Of a stretch of DNA of 15,821 nt, positions 14,217 to 15,821 are shown piece by piece. How positions within the stretch are numbered: position 1 is the first letter of the stretch; each line of letters begins with the position of its first letter. The DNA comes from an uncultured Ruminococcus sp. (lineage in GTDB: Bacteria; Bacillota; Clostridia; Oscillospirales; Ruminococcaceae). A model generated the notes under the pieces. It worked only from the letters and a program-made list of their open reading frames with translations. It had not been told where the DNA came from and made no database searches. Where the stretch lies: contig CALESG010000141.1 in NCBI GenBank assembly GCA_937907215.1, positions 1 to 15,821 on the forward strand, in the 5' to 3' direction. The translations under genes and the position numbers were made by a program.

Positions 14217-14367
14217 TTAAGAACCTGTTTTCACAAGATGCAGCACACGTCTTTTTACTGCATCAAAAATCCTTGCTATACGTCAGTATGCCTGCGAATT
14301 TTTTTCTTATAATCGGCAAAATTATGCTCGAAAATCCGCACACTGATCTTGTGAAGACAGTTTTTAA
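14217..14367. repeat. 151-bp element with imperfect terminal inverted repeats (MITE-like)
   Basis: The left arm (14217-14239) and the reverse complement of the right arm (14346-14367) agree at about 20 of 23 positions. They share TTAA at the outer ends and TTCACAAGAT at the inner ends. The interior can fold into further hairpins: GATGCAG/CTGCATC (14237-14243 with 14258-14264), ATAC/GTAT around 14278-14289, and ATAAT/ATTAT (14309-14313 with 14321-14325). It encodes no protein, lies 9 bp after the leuA stop and precedes two terminators. A non-autonomous transposable element or IS relic fits best; a structured 3' RNA is the alternative. No clear target duplication beyond TTAA is seen. Confidence 0.5.
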
Positions 14368-14394
14368 GCAATTAAGATATGTATTAAAAGCATT

Positions 14395-14431
14395 GATCAC
14401 CGTGGAGTTAAAGCTCTTCGGTGATCTTTTT
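14395..14431 (+). terminator. Intrinsic terminator downstream of leuA (first)
   Basis: GATCACCG (14395-14402) pairs perfectly with CGGTGATC (14419-14426), and GAG/CTC pairs inside. TTTTT (14427-14431) and further T-rich sequence follow. It lies about 190 bp past the leuA stop and would end that transcript. Confidence 0.75.
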
Positions 14432-14469
14432 CTTTATATTTTTATATTTTCATGTATTTCATAAAATAG

Positions 14470-14505
14470 GGCTGTTGCAGAAATTTGATCTGCAACAGCC
14501 TTTTT
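14470..14505 (+). terminator. Intrinsic terminator (second, probably shared by both strands)
   Basis: GGCTGTTGCAG (14470-14480) and CTGCAACAGCC (14490-14500) form a perfect 11-bp stem with a 9-nt loop, followed on the plus strand by TTTTTATTTTT. On the minus strand it comes about 28 bp after the HTH gene stop and is followed by CCTATTTTATG, so it may also end the DUF2975-HTH transcript. Confidence 0.88.
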
Positions 14506-14528
14506 ATTTTTATATATTTTTAGGAAAA

Positions 14529-14747
14529 TCAAATTTTATCTTCCTTTTCATATTCAAGAATATCACCGACATCACATTCAAGAACTTCGCATATTGCAGC
14601 AAGAGTTGAAAATCTTATAGCTGTAACCTTGTTATTCTTTATTCTTGAAAGGTTGACATTTGATATACCGACCTTTTCCGCAAGATCACCAAGTGCTATC
14701 TTTCTTTCAACCATCATGCGATCAAGCCTAAGCACTATTTTTCCCAT
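14529..14747 (-). CDS. Small XRE-family HTH regulator (YozG-like)
   Basis: This 72-residue protein is almost entirely one Cro/CI-type helix-turn-helix domain: VLRLDRMMVERKIALGDLAEKVGISNVNLSRIKNNKV, then RFSTLAAICEVLECDVGDILEYE. Recognition helix residues lie near 28-40. This is the short YozG-like class of XRE regulators, commonly encoded next to a DUF2975 membrane protein, as here. It starts 18 bp after the DUF2975 stop with an AAGGA ribosome site, so the two are co-transcribed. It probably acts in the cytosol as a DNA-binding protein and may control its own promoter. The regulon is unknown. Confidence 0.9.
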   Translation of the reverse strand: MGKIVLRLDRMMVERKIALGDLAEKVGISNVNLSRIKNNKVTAIRFSTLAAICEVLECDVGDILEYEKEDKI

Positions 14748-14765
14748 TGCTTTCTATCCTTCTCA

Positions 14766-15317
14766 TCATACCAGACCGTCAACTTCTTCTTCAAGCTCTA
14801 AGCCACGAGCAAAGAATTGTGTCAAGCAAAGTATCAATATTCCCATAATAAATCCGTTCATATTAACAGATGCTTCTACATAATCAACATTTGCAACCAA
14901 ACGCACGATAATACTTGCAATAAGTCCCAGAATAGGAATAGATATTGAGAATATTCCAATTTCCTTCAGCATTCTAACATTATCCTTCTGAAACGGAGTA
15001 GAATTCTTTGACTTTTTGACAATAAGATATACATTGCGTAATGTCATTGCAATAAGCCCCAATATTATAAATGCAACAACTAAGAAAATACGCAAAGTGT
15101 TCATGTTTAATAAACCATTACTGCTCACTGAAGAGATCTCAAAGCCATAAACGTTAAGCGGCATTTCTTCTTTAAAAATTATTTCGTTAATTGCATCCTT
15201 GAATGCAAATGTGCATACAAAAAATGCAGCCATAGCAACTACACCTATCCAGTGTATAACCTCAATTACCTTTGATACAACTAAAGTGATCTTACTGATT
15301 TTGCTTGTTTTTTTCAT
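14766..15317 (-). CDS. DUF2975 family four-helix membrane protein
   Basis: The 183-residue product has four hydrophobic segments, at about 17-39, 75-100, 119-141 and 153-172. They are separated by an external loop (about 40-74) and a charged KKSKNSTPFQKDNVRMLKEIG loop. That TPFQKDNV motif and the FFARGLELEEEVDGLV tail are typical of DUF2975. The function of the family is not established; the constant pairing with a YozG-like HTH protein suggests membrane-linked sensing or regulation, which is inference. GGAGGT sits 7 nt before ATG 15317, and a consensus promoter lies about 60-90 bp upstream. The downstream HTH gene follows after 18 bp. Confidence 0.88.
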   Translation of the reverse strand: MKKTSKISKITLVVSKVIEVIHWIGVVAMAAFFVCTFAFKDAINEIIFKEEMPLNVYGFEISSVSSNGLLNMNTLRIFLVVAFIILGLIAMTLRNVYLIVKKSKNSTPFQKDNVRMLKEIGIFSISIPILGLIASIIVRLVANVDYVEASVNMNGFIMGILILCLTQFFARGLELEEEVDGLV

Positions 15318-15378
15318 ATTTCATACCTCCAAAAATTTATGTTATATTATTTTCGTTCTTCAGTCTGACTGTGATTAT

Positions 15379-15407
15379 ATTATAGCACACAAATTATCAT
15401 TTGTCAA
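15379..15407 (-). promoter_or_regulatory. Consensus promoter for the DUF2975-HTH operon
   Basis: On the minus strand TTGACA (15402-15407) and TATAAT (15379-15384) are separated by exactly 17 bp: both hexamers and the spacer match the SigA consensus perfectly. Transcription would start near 15372, leaving a leader of about 55 nt. Such a promoter should be strong unless repressed, for example by the operon's own HTH protein. Confidence 0.88.
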
Positions 15408-15410
15408 TAG

Positions 15411-15435
15411 TTTTTTATCGTTTTTCGATAAAAAA
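15411..15435. repeat. Perfect inverted repeat next to the DUF2975 promoter -35
   Basis: TTTTTTATCG (15411-15420) and CGATAAAAAA (15426-15435) are perfect 10-bp arms around a 5-nt centre, 3 bp upstream of the -35. It could be an operator for the HTH protein, an A/T-rich UP-like element or a weak bidirectional terminator. Only the ATCG/CGAT core is not A/T. Confidence 0.45.
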
Positions 15436-15457
15436 TTTATGTTTGGCAATGTCATAC

Positions 15458-15498
15458 AAAAAACAAGCCGCTGCACATTTAACTGTACAGCAGCTTGT
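15458..15498 (-). terminator. Minus-strand terminator-like hairpin
   Basis: The arms at 15463-15477 and 15484-15498 pair over 15 bp with two G-U pairs and a TTTAAC loop (core CAAGCCGCTG with CAGCAGCTTG). On the minus strand the stem is followed by TTTTTT (15458-15463), the form of an intrinsic terminator for transcription arriving from the right edge. On the plus strand no T-tract follows. Confidence 0.65.
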
Positions 15499-15512
15499 AA
15501 AACTAAATATCA

Positions 15513-15821
15513 ATGCTTACGCAGCATGAGAAGCAGTACATATACTTGCTTTGGAATCGCATAAAGCCTATTGCCGCATCTCGTATATACAAAACAACAA
15601 GTGGTGATAACATGATTCTTTCCGGTATACTTCATGAATACAGTGACAGTATTGTCAGCATGGATCTTCGTCAAAGACGTGCAAAAACACGTGTGCCAAT
15701 ATGCGGCAAAGAAAACTGCGCCGTCATCAATTTACTGCCAATGCCCTTAGGATCATCCCCACTTGTTGTGCCTTGCCACGCAAAACGCAAAAAAACTGAC
15801 ACGCAAAATACAAAAAAAGCA
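15513..15821 (+). CDS. Unrecognised reading frame, running off the right edge
   Basis: From ATG 15513 the frame is open for 103 codons to the window end, beginning MLTQHEKQYIYLLWNRIKP and continuing through MILSGILHEYSDSIVSMD and a basic stretch (DLRQRRAKTR). It is charged and protein-like, but I recognise no family. No ribosome site precedes ATG 15513; an internal ATG at 15612 has GTGGTGAT just upstream (15601-15608) and may be the true start, giving 70 codons in the window. Against it: a minus-strand terminator-like hairpin lies just to the left, the opposite strand is also open for about 73 codons (ending at 15510 with one internal ATG at 15635), and a 23-bp direct repeat at 15777-15818 would change reading phase between its copies. 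It may be a real 5' end, a gene remnant or chance. Confidence 0.35.
   Translation, partial: MLTQHEKQYIYLLWNRIKPIAASRIYKTTSGDNMILSGILHEYSDSIVSMDLRQRRAKTRVPICGKENCAVINLLPMPLGSSPLVVPCHAKRKKTDTQNTKKA
15777..15818 (+). repeat. Two-copy direct repeat, 23-bp period
   Basis: CACGCAAAACGCAAAAAAA (15777-15795) recurs as CACGCAAAATACAAAAAAA (15800-15818), with 17 of 19 positions identical. It touches the window edge, so further copies may lie outside. The poly-A parts make part of the match low-complexity. Confidence 0.4.

Noticed and set aside
14209..14528. Transposase remnant or small gene between leuA and the HTH gene
   Set aside because: Short open frames there (for example at 14273-14464 on the plus strand) run through the inverted repeats and terminators and show no protein-like features.
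1..15821. CRISPR array, tRNA, rRNA or phage genes
   Set aside because: No regularly spaced repeats, tRNA cloverleaf, conserved rRNA sequence or phage structural motif was found on reading both strands.

Overview
The window is A+T-rich, and nearly every confident call belongs to branched-chain amino acid (BCAA) biosynthesis. Several traits suggest a low-GC anaerobic Bacillota, probably a Clostridia relative in or near Ruminococcus. These are strong AGGAGG/GGTGAT ribosome binding sites, a T-box leader, a YozG-like HTH gene paired with a DUF2975 gene, an oxygen-labile type of dihydroxy-acid dehydratase, and the two-subunit HacA-type LeuC/LeuD. The taxon is inferred from gene style; no taxonomic marker gene is present.

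Layout. Positions 1-197 hold a strong bidirectional terminator and a second hairpin. From 11908 down to 198, eleven genes lie head to tail on the minus strand: ilvB, ilvN, ilvC, ilvD, leuC, leuD, an ADP-ribosylglycohydrolase-family gene, leuB, a DUF815-type AAA+ ATPase, ilvA and ridA. Most junctions are 1-50 bp. Two hairpins, after ilvC and after leuB, divide the run into ilvBNC, then ilvD-leuCD-ADP-ribosylhydrolase-leuB, then ATPase-ilvA-ridA. The 600 bp between ilvB and leuA is a divergent control region. It holds a minus-strand promoter for ilvB, a CodY-like box, and a plus-strand promoter followed by a complete T-box riboswitch with a CUC (Leu) specifier. leuA (12538-14208, plus) follows the T-box.

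Together the genes cover threonine to 2-oxobutanoate (IlvA), the common valine/isoleucine path (IlvBN, IlvC, IlvD) and the leucine branch (LeuA, LeuCD, LeuB). RidA would clear the reactive enamine/imine made by IlvA. The final transaminase (IlvE) is not in the window. leuA has its own tRNA-Leu sensor, while no T-box is visible upstream of ilvB, so the two divergent units appear to be controlled differently.

Right of leuA, 14209-14528 is non-coding. It holds a 151-bp element bounded by imperfect 22-23-bp inverted repeats (MITE-like) and two intrinsic terminators. A minus-strand pair follows, a YozG-like HTH regulator and a four-helix DUF2975 membrane protein, with a consensus promoter. The last 310 bp carry an unrecognised plus-strand reading frame that runs off the edge, plus inverted and direct repeats.

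Most of the window is recognisable metabolism. The less ordinary parts are a four-cysteine insertion in IlvB, the two non-biosynthetic genes inside the BCAA operon, the MITE-like element and the unexplained right edge.
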